NCBI GenBank assembly: GCA_958366945.1
Contig: CATXCY010000004.1
Span: forward strand, 1-64,000
Direction of reading: 5' to 3'
DNA: 64,000 bases
From: Bruticola sp004554425
GTDB lineage: Bacteria; Vulcanimicrobiota; Xenobia; Xenobiales; Xenobiaceae
Shown in pieces: positions 34,666 through 43,458 of the stretch. A program made the translations under genes and the position numbers. Position 1 is the stretch's first letter. Each line of letters starts with the position of its first letter. Under the pieces are notes generated by a model. The model was not told where the DNA came from. It was given only the letters and a program-made list of their open reading frames with translations, and did not search any database.

Positions 34666-37185
34666 TTACAAATCGCTGATAGCTCCCTTGTCTTCGTAAG
34701 CGGTAATCATCCAATCACCGAAAACACCACGCTCTGCGAACTCTCCAACTTTCCATCTGGGGAAGATAGGAGGTAAGTTGTAACGCAAGTTTTCATCATG
34801 TTTGAAGTTTTGCACGTAGTATCCACGACCGTTGGTGTCTCCTTCCACATCGAGGAAGCCACTAACGATAGCGCCATTCAATTGGAAAGTACGAGCATTT
34901 TTACCACTGTTGGAAATGTTACGATTGGAGGTAAGCTCCTCGTAAAGAGTCTTGCTGCCTCCGCTAAGCTTGGCATTATTGGCTGCCATGTTGTTCCAGT
35001 CAAATTGTACGGAGTGATCCATACTCATAAGTACGGCGTCAACACGCAATACATCTCGCTTAGCCTTACTACCCTTGCTATTTAAGGACTTATCATTAAG
35101 CAAAATATAATTTTTAGCTACAATACCCAAGCTGGGAGAACTATTGCTAGAGGATTTATAAGCAATATCACTGGCAAGAATGATGTTTCCCTCACGCTCA
35201 AGAGCACTAGACTGAGGAGTCGGCCAAATACTCTTAGCGGTGGAGCTTCCTATGCCAAGCTGTTTCTGGCTAAAAGGAGGAATATTTACGTAAGGGTTCT
35301 TGTCATAGAAGTCACGAGCTACGTCACTATAAAGAGCCGAATTACCAACTTTAGGATTAGAAGAACCGACATTGTTCAAGCTAATATCACGAGCTTCGTT
35401 AACATTAGAGACAATAGTAAGAGCTCCATCCAAACACTCGTTGGCATTATTCTTAACGTCTATATAGTTGGTGCTAAGTCCTTTACCTTTACCAGCAAAG
35501 CTCTTTACATTAACGACTTCCACATTACCACCGGTAACGTTGATTACGCCATTATTGATCTTAGAAATATCAATAGTATTGGAACCGCTATACTTCGGAG
35601 TTAAATCCTCAACATAACTATTATTGATAGTACCGTCGGAATTAGTCATGGCCGAATTGTACTTAACAATTCTGGCTTTATCACCACTAATTTCTACACG
35701 AACAGTAGCAAACGTAGGAACGGCAGAGCCAATGCTCTTAAAGCCACCCTTACCATCGGAAACTTTAGTCATAGACTGAGCAATGTCAGGGCACTTACCA
35801 TTACCATAGTGAGACTTCACATAGTTATAACTGGAGTCGGTGTTGACATTGTTATTGGCAGCTATGCTGATATTGATAGTTTTGGTGTTGTTGTTGCCAG
35901 TATGGTCCTTAGCTTTGGCTGTAGCATACTCAAAATAATTTTCAGCTTGAGGTAAACCGAGTGAAGGCGTACCGTCACGCAAAGAGCCACTGAAGACTCC
36001 CTTTACATTGCTCAACTTTTGAGTGTCTTGACCCTTGCCTCGTTTGTATTCGTAATCTTTGCTACTGCGGGCCGTAGTTACATCACCTTGGAAAGTATAC
36101 TTGCTGCTGGTGAATGAACTGTTACTAGAGAAGAAGCCGAGCTTACCGTCAAAGCCTCTATCATTTAAGTATTTCTTGACAGGGTTCTTTTCAGGATCTG
36201 CGTTGCTGGCATTGCCATAACCGTCTACGCGCAAACGACCACTCTCGATATAACCTTCGGGAAGGAATACAGAAGAGCGAGCAATTTCGCGGCCAGCTTC
36301 GGTCTTGCGATCATAATCGCTATTACTCTGACCAAGGTTTACGCCCAAAGCATCCCAAGAGCGAGCATTTTGAATGAAGTGCATAAAGTCGCAAGCCATG
36401 CTCTCACGCACACGCGCATCAACTACTCGAGTAGCCAAAGGAACTTTATTACTATTTACACCGTCGTTGGCATAAATTTTAGCAATAGAGAGAAGCTGAT
36501 ATTGGCTGGGCTGATTGGAGTGAGGATAGCGGAACTCTGTGCAAACGACTTCAACTTCAGCGTAATTATCGCCGCGCTGTCCATAATTGAGGCGATAAGT
36601 GTCACCGCCACTGGGATTTTTAAAAGAAATCAGGCGGCTATCACTACCGTCACGATTATTGCCCGTGCCTCCACCGGCGGTAAGATCCGTTCCGGTGAAA
36701 TTAGCGCACCATCTGTCTTCACCAAGCGTGGTAGTAGTATCATACTCAAGCCCATACTTGCTTTTGAGCGTATTGCTGTCTAAAGAACTAACCTCAATCC
36801 AAACATCATTGTTTAAAGCTGTCTTGTTTCCACTTATATTTTTGGTAAGAACCAACTGACGTCCATAGGGATAGTTGTAGTTGCCGCCATTATAAGTATA
36901 AGCTTTGGTATTAACCCATTGAGAACGACGACCAGTGTAGCCGATGTTAAAATCGTCGGGATTAAAACCTATACCAGGCTGTCCCATATAGTTGATAGCC
37001 GCTTCGAGTCCCCAGTTGGCTGCATGGAGAGCAGCTTCGTTGTAGTTGACAACTCTGGTCGTGCGGCTGTCGTGCAGAGACAAAGCTACTACAGTAGTGC
37101 CAATAGAAAATAAAACAGCAATGGTAAACAGAGCGAAGATTAGAGCTACGCCCCTCTTTACTTTTACTCTACGGGTAATATTCAT
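34666..37185 (-). CDS. PilX-like large pilus assembly protein
   Basis: An 839-aa protein with a short basic N-terminus and one hydrophobic helix (residues about 13-36, GVALIFALFTIAVLF), followed by LHAANWGLEAAINYM, the PilX N-terminal pattern. It lacks a classic prepilin cleavage site. The rest, about 780 residues, is rich in Asn, Ser, Gly and Thr and likely forms an extracellular beta-rich domain, far larger than usual PilX (around 170-200 aa). It may be a pilus tip adhesin or minor pilin-like assembly factor. It is third in an operon with PilV- and PilW-like genes (18-bp gap) and has GGAG upstream of the ATG at 37185. A strong terminator follows. Confidence 0.75.
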   Translation of the reverse strand: MNITRRVKVKRGVALIFALFTIAVLFSIGTTVVALSLHDSRTTRVVNYNEAALHAANWGLEAAINYMGQPGIGFNPDDFNIGYTGRRSQWVNTKAYTYNGGNYNYPYGRQLVLTKNISGNKTALNNDVWIEVSSLDSNTLKSKYGLEYDTTTTLGEDRWCANFTGTDLTAGGGTGNNRDGSDSRLISFKNPSGGDTYRLNYGQRGDNYAEVEVVCTEFRYPHSNQPSQYQLLSIAKIYANDGVNSNKVPLATRVVDARVRESMACDFMHFIQNARSWDALGVNLGQSNSDYDRKTEAGREIARSSVFLPEGYIESGRLRVDGYGNASNADPEKNPVKKYLNDRGFDGKLGFFSSNSSFTSSKYTFQGDVTTARSSKDYEYKRGKGQDTQKLSNVKGVFSGSLRDGTPSLGLPQAENYFEYATAKAKDHTGNNNTKTINISIAANNNVNTDSSYNYVKSHYGNGKCPDIAQSMTKVSDGKGGFKSIGSAVPTFATVRVEISGDKARIVKYNSAMTNSDGTINNSYVEDLTPKYSGSNTIDISKINNGVINVTGGNVEVVNVKSFAGKGKGLSTNYIDVKNNANECLDGALTIVSNVNEARDISLNNVGSSNPKVGNSALYSDVARDFYDKNPYVNIPPFSQKQLGIGSSTAKSIWPTPQSSALEREGNIILASDIAYKSSSNSSPSLGIVAKNYILLNDKSLNSKGSKAKRDVLRVDAVLMSMDHSVQFDWNNMAANNAKLSGGSKTLYEELTSNRNISNSGKNARTFQLNGAIVSGFLDVEGDTNGRGYYVQNFKHDENLRYNLPPIFPRWKVGEFAERGVFGDWMITAYEDKGAISDL

Positions 37186-37203
37186 AAAAACTCCATCTCC
37201 TTC

Positions 37204-38199
37204 CTAGGCGCCAGCCTGCAAGCGAACCTGAGTTTCCAAATCTATCTTGGTAGCAGATCTTTCATCGGCTCCCTTAGCATCTTTATAGACTTTAGTTTGG
37301 AACTTAATATTAAAGAGGTTGCGATTATAGGTTGTGTAATACTGAGGTTCAATGTTGGTGTTATTGCTGGGATTATGATAAATAGGATGCGACACTCTAA
37401 AAGTAATCGTAGCCTTATTCCTAGCAAAAGCACCGCCTTTGGAAGTATCGGAAAGCTTCTTGTCGCTAAAACTCTTCTCGCTGGTATTACCTGGATTCAG
37501 TGACATAACCAACCAGTCAGCCTCATTATTGGCAGAAGACCCCTGAGCTTTTACTCTGTTATTAGCATCTGCAAAATAAGAGCTGTTAAACATCCAAATT
37601 ACGGCATCTACCTTTCGAGACGAATCGATAGAGACTTTTTTCTCGGAAGCTATATGACCACATTTTGTGCCATTATTGATATTATATACACGACGCCAAA
37701 TGCGATCCGGAGTAGACTTAGGCACCATCCACTCAACGTAAACATAATCTCTTACGTCGGAAGGATCGAAAGCATAATTAGCTCCATCTTTGCCACTCAT
37801 GCTAGCTTCCATCTTGGGCCTGGTAAAGATAAGGCGATCGTCTATATAGCAAACACCTTTGTTACCGGTAGTCTTCTTGACACTACTATCCATAGTTATG
37901 CTGGAATCGTAGCTGTCAGGCAAAACTACACCCGAAGGCACGTTACTGGAGCCTACAAAACTGAGCGAACTGGAACCAGCCGAAGGTAAAATGGCAGCCA
38001 AACGCAATTCATCAGCCATGCGGTTCATAGCTTCACGAGTAGCGGTAGCTGCAGTACGCACGCTGCGCTCAAACTCCTGAGCCCTCATGGCAGAAATGAC
38101 CATGTAAGATAGGAACGCGACCATCATGGCTAGCAAGCCAGAAGCGACCAAAACTTCAATAAGCGTAAAGCCGTATTTTCTTTTTAGCCTTATGTTCAT
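37204..38199 (-). CDS. PilW/GspJ-like minor pilin
   Basis: A 331-aa prepilin. The N-terminal methylation/cleavage signal YGFTLIEVLVAS (leader basic, Glu at +5) begins a 25-residue hydrophobic helix, then a predicted globular extracellular part. It would be cut by prepilin peptidase and added to a type IV pilus or pseudopilus. The stop codon of the upstream PilV-like gene and this start overlap as TAATG, a coupled pair. No peptidase, ATPase or platform genes are in the window. Confidence 0.85.
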   Translation of the reverse strand: MNIRLKRKYGFTLIEVLVASGLLAMMVAFLSYMVISAMRAQEFERSVRTAATATREAMNRMADELRLAAILPSAGSSSLSFVGSSNVPSGVVLPDSYDSSITMDSSVKKTTGNKGVCYIDDRLIFTRPKMEASMSGKDGANYAFDPSDVRDYVYVEWMVPKSTPDRIWRRVYNINNGTKCGHIASEKKVSIDSSRKVDAVIWMFNSSYFADANNRVKAQGSSANNEADWLVMSLNPGNTSEKSFSDKKLSDTSKGGAFARNKATITFRVSHPIYHNPSNNTNIEPQYYTTYNRNLFNIKFQTKVYKDAKGADERSATKIDLETQVRLQAGA

Positions 38200-38744
38200 T
38201 ATCTGTTACCGGTCCTTGCGCTAATTACCGAAGCACTGCGAACGACTCTTTTACCGTTGATTGTTTCCGGCCAATAGACGTTTACTTCGATATTCCAGAA
38301 TCTGGAGTCGTTGTTACCACCATTGCCCTTGTGATAGATATACACACCAGGACGTGCATTTTTTCCGGTAGATCCAGCTGCAGTGGCATAATCGAGCGTA
38401 AAGCCATCGTCCTTCAGTTCTTCTACCGATTGCAAAGCCCCATAGTAATTGTCAAAATTACCAGTTACTTTGCTTCTGGCATAATCCTCAATGTAATGCT
38501 TGCGTGCCCCTGCTATAGAAAAGAGAGACGAATTGCACGCTACGGGCATGGCACGCAACTCCTCAGCAACTGCAGCAGCGTGTTTAGCAGCTCTTACTGA
38601 AGCTTGAGATTGCCTATTCAGCTTGAAAGCTGCCGGAAAAACAGAAGCGAAAGCCACTAGAGTAGAGGTTAAAACTGCTATGGCTACCATTATTTCCAGC
38701 AAGGTCAAGCCTCGCTGCCCTTTCCTGTGAATTTTTAATTTCAT
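38199..38744 (-). CDS. PilV/GspI-like minor pilin
   Basis: A 181-aa prepilin. The signal QRGLTLLEIMVAIAVL has the GL|TLLE cleavage pattern and the Glu at +5. The hydrophobic helix is about 20 residues, then a globular part with a conserved FWNIEVNVYWPE near the end. It is the first gene of the minor pilin operon. AGAGG lies about 12 bp upstream. A good promoter match stands at 38781-38810. Confidence 0.85.
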   Translation of the reverse strand: MKLKIHRKGQRGLTLLEIMVAIAVLTSTLVAFASVFPAAFKLNRQSQASVRAAKHAAAVAEELRAMPVACNSSLFSIAGARKHYIEDYARSKVTGNFDNYYGALQSVEELKDDGFTLDYATAAGSTGKNARPGVYIYHKGNGGNNDSRFWNIEVNVYWPETINGKRVVRSASVISARTGNR

Positions 38745-38780
38745 ATGATGACGAACCTCTCTTCCATCCTACGTCTCTAT

Positions 38781-38810
38781 AGTATAGAATAAAAGTGTAT
38801 ATTAAGTCTA
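38781..38810 (-). promoter_or_regulatory. Promoter of the minor pilin operon
   Basis: On the minus strand the -10 TATACT is placed 18 bp from a -35 TAGACT. The intergenic stretch 38745-38889 also has to contain the promoter for the rightward genes at 38890, which I could not pin down. Confidence 0.5.
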
Positions 38811-38889
38811 TTAAATCCTAGTTAATAAGTGTATCTTTACGGACAAAATAGACTATAAGGTCAATATCATTATAGGGGTTCTAAGGAAA

Positions 38890-39312
38890 TTGGCAAAGTC
38901 TAAATCTTCATTTTTTATCATACTTATAGTATGCGCGGCTTTATTTAGCTTTTTATTTGTCCCAGCTCTAGCAGCCGTAGTAGAAGGCGATCAAGTAGTC
39001 AGATATGTAGACACTCCTACCGGAACTATTTTATATCAAGGCACAGCTATTGATACTTCTCCCAAAGCAGACATTTCTAGCCAGCAAGACTACACTCCTG
39101 ATTCTTTCAATGAAGAGACAGTAACAACTAGTAGAAGTAAGAATACCGTTCAAAGTGAAATTCCGGAAGTTCCTAACTTTGAAGCAGAAGTAGAAACTCC
39201 AGTACAGAAACACAAAAACAATAACACCTTGTTCCTTGTCATTGGAGCTATTGTTATTATAATAGGCGTAGGTATCATCCTATTTATTGCTAAATCGCGG
39301 GAGAAGAATTAA
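38890..39312 (+). CDS. Small exported protein with C-terminal membrane anchor
   Basis: A 140-aa protein I do not recognise. It has an N-terminal signal peptide (hydrophobic IILIVCAALFSFLF, cleavage likely after ALAA), about 80 Thr/Ser/Glu-rich residues (periplasmic or extracellular) and one strong C-terminal helix (LFLVIGAIVIIIGVGIILFI) followed by KSREKN, so the tail faces the cytoplasm. The TTG start at 38890 is supported by AGGGG at about 11 bp. It is divergent from the PilV/W/X-like operon and 2 bp in front of the GspH/FimT-like pseudopilin gene, so a role in pilus function is inferred. Confidence 0.65.
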   Translation: MAKSKSSFFIILIVCAALFSFLFVPALAAVVEGDQVVRYVDTPTGTILYQGTAIDTSPKADISSQQDYTPDSFNEETVTTSRSKNTVQSEIPEVPNFEAEVETPVQKHKNNNTLFLVIGAIVIIIGVGIILFIAKSREKN

Positions 39313-39314
39313 AC

Positions 39315-39968
39315 ATGAAGATCTTTACGTCACCGCATCGCCAAAGAAAATTATTTGGCTTTACCCTTATTGAATTGATGGTCGTTATTGCGATTATCGG
39401 TACCTTAGCTGCTATAGGTATAGGAAACCATCGTCGCAATATTGCTAGAACTAACGTTCTTCAGGAGATGGAGCGTTTTTGTGGAGCTGTTAGAGAAGTT
39501 CCGCCTATGGCTCAATCTTCCGGCGCCCCTTTAATGCTCAATAATAACAAACTTGTAAAAGTTGATTACAGCAAACAGAATAAACTGAGCGGCAACAGCG
39601 TACTTAGCACCGGTAGCTCTTTTGTATGGAGAATTTATCAAAACAGAAAGATGATGAAGCAAGGCTTTGTCGGCTCCTCCGATAAGGTGAAAGTTTCTAT
39701 AACTCAAGGCTTAGTTAGCTCAAGTATGACTTCCCAAGCACCTGATTTGAAACAAGGAACTTGGATAGGTATCTACGGAGCCGACCAAAATACCCAAGCT
39801 GTAACCAGCGAAAAGCCTGTTTTCGCCTTGATATTCCGTCCTAACGGTACTCCTCTGGTAGATGGTAAAATCAGAGTTGTGCACTACGAAAACGAGAGAC
39901 CTCGTAAAGGTGTGGAAATTAGCATCGATAAGATGGGCAGTATAAACGAGCAGCCTTACAATAAGTAA
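39315..39968 (+). CDS. GspH/FimT-like pseudopilin
   Basis: A 217-aa prepilin with the signal FGFTLIELMVVIAIIGTLAA (Glu at +5) and a globular domain of about 170 residues. It has GGGAG in front of the ATG at 39315, which is 2 bp after the stop of the membrane protein gene. GspH/FimT-type pseudopilins sit at the tip of type II secretion or type IV pili; here it stands opposite the PilV/W/X-like genes. A terminator follows. Confidence 0.85.
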   Translation: MKIFTSPHRQRKLFGFTLIELMVVIAIIGTLAAIGIGNHRRNIARTNVLQEMERFCGAVREVPPMAQSSGAPLMLNNNKLVKVDYSKQNKLSGNSVLSTGSSFVWRIYQNRKMMKQGFVGSSDKVKVSITQGLVSSSMTSQAPDLKQGTWIGIYGADQNTQAVTSEKPVFALIFRPNGTPLVDGKIRVVHYENERPRKGVEISIDKMGSINEQPYNK

Positions 39969-40000
39969 TATGTAAATAGCTTTTGCTGCAAGTTATTTAG

Positions 40001-40044
40001 AAAAAAATCGGAGCGCGAAGTTACATCAGCGTTCCGATTTTTTT
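40001..40044. terminator. Bidirectional terminator between convergent genes
   Basis: AAAAAAATCGGAGCGC pairs with GCGTTCCGATTTTTTT (one G-T pair). It has T-runs in both directions, so it closes the pseudopilin gene on the right-reading side and the 71-aa gene on the left-reading side. Confidence 0.9.
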
Positions 40045-40055
40045 GTTCTACTTTT

Positions 40056-40271
40056 CTATTCTTTTGAGCGTTGCCTCGCTTGCCAAAGGCGCTCAAATTC
40101 GGCAGCTTTAGCTTCTCGTTTGGCGCGCTCGTCTGCTGGCAGCAAATCCTTAATATCACTTTTACTTAAAGAAGCGATTTCGCTCTCTCGGCGCAAAGAC
40201 ACAGCCTCTTCAGAAATAGAAGCGGCCGCTTCATCTAATATTGCTTCGGCTTTAATTTGTTGTTCGTTCAT
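40056..40271 (-). CDS. Small 71-aa protein downstream of the ADP-ribosyltransferase
   Basis: An Ala/Glu/Arg-rich, highly charged protein that looks like one or two alpha helices with no membrane segment; it is probably cytosolic. It starts 3 bp after the stop of the ADP-ribosyltransferase gene, so it is coupled, and a shared terminator follows. Position fits a cognate partner such as a chaperone or immunity factor, but no motif proves this. No homologous family recognised. Confidence 0.6.
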   Translation of the reverse strand: MNEQQIKAEAILDEAAASISEEAVSLRRESEIASLSKSDIKDLLPADERAKREAKAAEFERLWQARQRSKE

Positions 40272-40274
40272 AAG

Positions 40275-41345
40275 CTAAGCCTCGTTTTTAGGCACATCGC
40301 CGGCAAAGACATGAAGTACAAAGCCCTTATTTTTCTCGTTGTACTCTACGTCCATTACGGTCATTTTTGTATCAGGAGCCAACAGATATTCCTCTTCCTC
40401 AGGGAAAGGAGATAACTTCTTATCAGCAGCTACGTAAATGCCTTTGACGTTTTCGCCGATATAAAGCTTGGTGGCAACTTTAGGCTTATCTTGGAAATTA
40501 AATTTGGGATTGATCGTAGTAGACAAGAATGTTTTACGGTTAGTTTGCGTACCGGCAATTTTGGCTTCCAGATAAGGAGCGAGTTCTTTGGTGCTGCAAT
40601 CTACTTGCATTTGGGCAAACTTGTCATAATCTTCCGAACTCATATAATTGCGCAACTCAGCCAAACTAGCTGTGCGATAAAGAATAGATCCCTGAGGTAC
40701 ATCATGACGCTCCAAAGCCCCACTCATACATTCGGTAGCTCTACGCACTACGCCTAAGGGACTCTTTTTATTGCCCAGTAAATAGCCGTTCATTTGTAAA
40801 TAAGCTACGCTACAATAAGCCTTAATACAACCGCGCTCAACAATATTCAGGTCTGGCTTTACATTAGTCTCGTAGTTTTCAACTGCGTCATCTGGTTTAA
40901 TGTAATCATAATCTTTGACCATATCCAGAGAAGGAATACGATCAGTATTTAATTTTTTTACGCAGAAAATGCCTAAGCCAGCAGCCTGAAACTCATCCTG
41001 GCCCATTAAAGAAGTGCTAGCAATACCAACAGCGCCTTGAGAAGTTTTTTCTTCGTCGTCCTGGGAGACAATTTGTCCAAGAATTTCCCCCACAGCTTCG
41101 TCAGAAAGCTGCACTTTGTGTTTGTCAGCTGAAGCTGAAGGCAAAGACGTACTATTTACCACGCCTTGCTCGCTTAAATTTTCTAAAGAGCTTTCAAAAA
41201 CATCGGCAGCAGGCTGCGAAACAGCAGCATTTTCAACCGCTTTGGTAGTGTTGTTAATTTTTAAATCATAAGACGGCATGGAGTGCATGCCAACAGAACT
41301 GATACTCATGGCACCCAACACAAAAACAAATTTTCTATACGCCAT
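40275..41345 (-). CDS. Probable exported ADP-ribosyltransferase (R-S-E class)
   Basis: A 356-aa protein. The N-terminus is a signal-peptide-like segment (RKFVFVLGAMSISSVG), then a Ser/Glu/Gln-rich region to about residue 130. The C-terminal half matches the ADP-ribosyltransferase exoenzyme fold (VIP2/C3/iota type): LYR with Arg224 for NAD binding, FLSTT with Ser275-Thr276-Thr277, and PEEEEYLLAPDT with Glu317-x-Glu319, the ExE that catalyses transfer, before the TKMTVMDV strand. It would add ADP-ribose from NAD to a host or competitor protein; the target is unknown. The ATG at 41345 has no ribosome-binding site. Its coupled 71-aa neighbour and nearby peptidases suggest an accessory interaction locus. 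It is also possible that it acts on the cell's own exported proteins. Confidence 0.75.
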   Translation of the reverse strand: MAYRKFVFVLGAMSISSVGMHSMPSYDLKINNTTKAVENAAVSQPAADVFESSLENLSEQGVVNSTSLPSASADKHKVQLSDEAVGEILGQIVSQDDEEKTSQGAVGIASTSLMGQDEFQAAGLGIFCVKKLNTDRIPSLDMVKDYDYIKPDDAVENYETNVKPDLNIVERGCIKAYCSVAYLQMNGYLLGNKKSPLGVVRRATECMSGALERHDVPQGSILYRTASLAELRNYMSSEDYDKFAQMQVDCSTKELAPYLEAKIAGTQTNRKTFLSTTINPKFNFQDKPKVATKLYIGENVKGIYVAADKKLSPFPEEEEYLLAPDTKMTVMDVEYNEKNKGFVLHVFAGDVPKNEA

Positions 41346-41726
41346 AGAATAGCATATACAAAGCCGATTATGTGGAGTGAAAGTTACTTTTTTGTTTATT
41401 TTTTACCTAGCTTCCCTGAGCAAATAAAAACTGATTTTTCCTAAAATACGGGAATTTAGTTAAATAGTGTTTAATATTTTTATCAGCAAAAGCGGCTACA
41501 TATTAACATTTAATTAACTTTAACATCTCTCAAAGCGTTACAATTGTAGCAACGGAAAGTAGATACTTTTTTGTTGTACCGCAAGGGTATGCGGAAACAC
41601 AGAGAATGCTTGTGGAGAGTGCTATGAGCAAAAGTCTTTCGAGGCAAGCTCTACGTTCGCAGAAACGAGAATCCGGCAGCCTTGCTCACCGGAATTACCC
41701 ACACTTCTAAACGAGGTCTTTTAACT
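41346..41726 (+). promoter_or_regulatory. Long, structured leader of the first gluzincin gene
   Basis: A 381-bp region without a gene. The left half is AT-rich and holds a -10-like TACAAT at 41539-41544, though no good -35. From about 41555 it turns GC-richer, with CCGCA/TGCGG (41579-41594), GAGGCAAG/CTTGCTC (about 41641 and 41682) and TCCGG/CCGGA near 41672-41692. These could fold into a leader RNA. No known riboswitch consensus is recognised. The divergent promoter of the ADP-ribosyltransferase gene must lie in the left part. Confidence 0.5.
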
Positions 41727-43202
41727 ATGATCGGTTCAATCAATGGTGTAAATTACACTACTTATTCAGCTCCTGCCGATAAGCTCGAAGCTACTTCTTC
41801 TAATAACGCCGCCCAGACCAAGGAGATGGAATTTTCCTATAATCCCCAGGACGAAACCGTTATGGATCCTATTACCATAGACCTCAATACCGAGCATGGA
41901 AGAACCGCTAAGGCTCCCCGTACCGAAAACGTAAAGTTCGTGAAAGGCGAGCGCCTCAAACCCAACTCTGACGGTTCTTACGTCTTCGATAAAGGCACAA
42001 AAAATTATGTAGCCGCCAATAGCATGGCCACTATTCAGCACACCATCGATAGCATGGAGAAGATCCTCGGCTACGACATCACTTTCGCTTTTGGTGACAA
42101 ACAAATCGGCTTAGCTCCCGATGCCGGTGTCGATCTGAATGCTTATTACTCCCGTGACGAAGAGTCCTTAAACTTCTTCCACGATTTCGACCCCGTAAAG
42201 AAAGAAACCGTTTACTCTGGCGCTTCCGGTGAAGTTATTTCCCACGAAGTCGGCCATGCCATTTTGGACTCCGTACGTCCCGGCTTCCTCACCTCTTGGA
42301 GTGCTGATACTAACGGCTTACACGAAGCTTTCGGCGACTTGACTGCCCTTTATATGTCCACTCAGAACGACGAAGTTTGCCAGCTGGCTGCTCAGCAAAC
42401 TGGCGGCGACTTGAGTAAGCCCAGCCTTCTTTCCGATACCGGTGAGCACATGGGTCGCGCCATCAACAATAAGTATGGCATTCACGATGCCGATAGAGAT
42501 TACGTCCGTTGCATGATTAACGATTGCAAGTGGGAAGATCCTAACAATATAGAAGGTGAAGATCCTACTCCCGAGCACCCAGTTTCCACCGAAATGCACG
42601 ACTGGTCTCGTATCTTCAGTGGCGCTCAGTACGACGTAATGGCTGCTATTACCAAACGCAACATGGCTGATGGTATGGATGCCGCTCAAGCTATCAAAGC
42701 CGCCGGTCAAGAGAGCATGGAGCTTCTTACCAAGGCTGTCAGCATCTCCCCTAGCCACGACGCCTCTTATCGCGACATTGCTCTTTGCATGCTCAAGATT
42801 GACGCTCGAAGCAACGAAGGCAAAGCTCACGACATTATTCTCAACACCTTCAAAGAGAGAAACATCCTTGAAGAAGGCGATGATACTCCAGCCGAAACCA
42901 TGGGCATCACCGCTGAGCCTCGCGATATGACCATCACTTTGGACGGTCCCGAGTATGGCAAGTTCGCTGGTGCCGAAGTAAGTGGCAAAGCCTCTAGCGG
43001 TATCGGTATGATGAGCAACCCTGGTGACAAGTTAGCTAAAGATATGAAGCGCTTAATCCAAAACGGATCCATCCTTTACACCGAGCCCAACCAAGTTGTC
43101 GAAAAGAAAGACCTCTTCGACAAGAACGGTAATCCTTATATCGGCGTAGTACGCTGGACCGATGGCAAGATGGTTATCGAGCGCAACAAGATGATCAGCT
43201 AA
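41727..43202 (+). CDS. Gluzincin-type metallopeptidase, copy 1
   Basis: A 491-aa HExxH peptidase of thermolysin-like (M4/gluzincin) character. The motif ISHEVGHAILD has His173, Glu174 and His177, and GLHEAFGDL gives the third ligand Glu200 with Asp204 (ExxxD, as in thermolysin); a conserved SRIFSGAQYDVM probably lines the pocket. The N-terminal 70 residues are extended and contain EFSYNPQDE and DPITI. There is no signal peptide, unusual for an M4 peptidase; export by another route or action inside the cell are both possible. The ATG at 41727 has GAGG 10 bp upstream. It is highly similar to the next gene, and the codon choice suggests strong expression. The substrate is unknown. Confidence 0.8.
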   Translation: MIGSINGVNYTTYSAPADKLEATSSNNAAQTKEMEFSYNPQDETVMDPITIDLNTEHGRTAKAPRTENVKFVKGERLKPNSDGSYVFDKGTKNYVAANSMATIQHTIDSMEKILGYDITFAFGDKQIGLAPDAGVDLNAYYSRDEESLNFFHDFDPVKKETVYSGASGEVISHEVGHAILDSVRPGFLTSWSADTNGLHEAFGDLTALYMSTQNDEVCQLAAQQTGGDLSKPSLLSDTGEHMGRAINNKYGIHDADRDYVRCMINDCKWEDPNNIEGEDPTPEHPVSTEMHDWSRIFSGAQYDVMAAITKRNMADGMDAAQAIKAAGQESMELLTKAVSISPSHDASYRDIALCMLKIDARSNEGKAHDIILNTFKERNILEEGDDTPAETMGITAEPRDMTITLDGPEYGKFAGAEVSGKASSGIGMMSNPGDKLAKDMKRLIQNGSILYTEPNQVVEKKDLFDKNGNPYIGVVRWTDGKMVIERNKMIS

Positions 43203-43248
43203 TCTTTTTCTAGCTTTTCGACGTGAAAGCGTCTAAGTTTTAAAAGCC

Positions 43249-43318
43249 AGAAAGCTCTCCTACGTAAGCGCAAGATTTAACAGTTTGCCAAAGCGTAGGA
43301 GAGCTTTCTTTATTTTGT
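43249..43318 (+). terminator. Intrinsic terminator between the tandem gluzincin genes
   Basis: A perfect 16-bp stem (AGAAAGCTCTCCTACG / CGTAGGAGAGCTTTCT) around a 29-base loop ends in TTATTTT. It makes the two paralogues separate transcription units. Confidence 0.85.
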
Positions 43319-43458
43319 CAATTTAGCAAAAAGGTTTTGCTCAATTCGCTAAAAATACATAATTTTGTAACTTGAAGTAACGCTCTTAATCTTAGAATAA
43401 AACGTAAGATAAGGGATAGGAGAACTCCAGATACATTTTCACGAGAGGTTGTTGAAAA

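Noticed and set aside
41540..41726. Known cyclic-di-GMP or other riboswitch in the gluzincin leader
   Set aside because: I found stems but not the conserved core bases of any riboswitch class I know, so I list only a structured leader.
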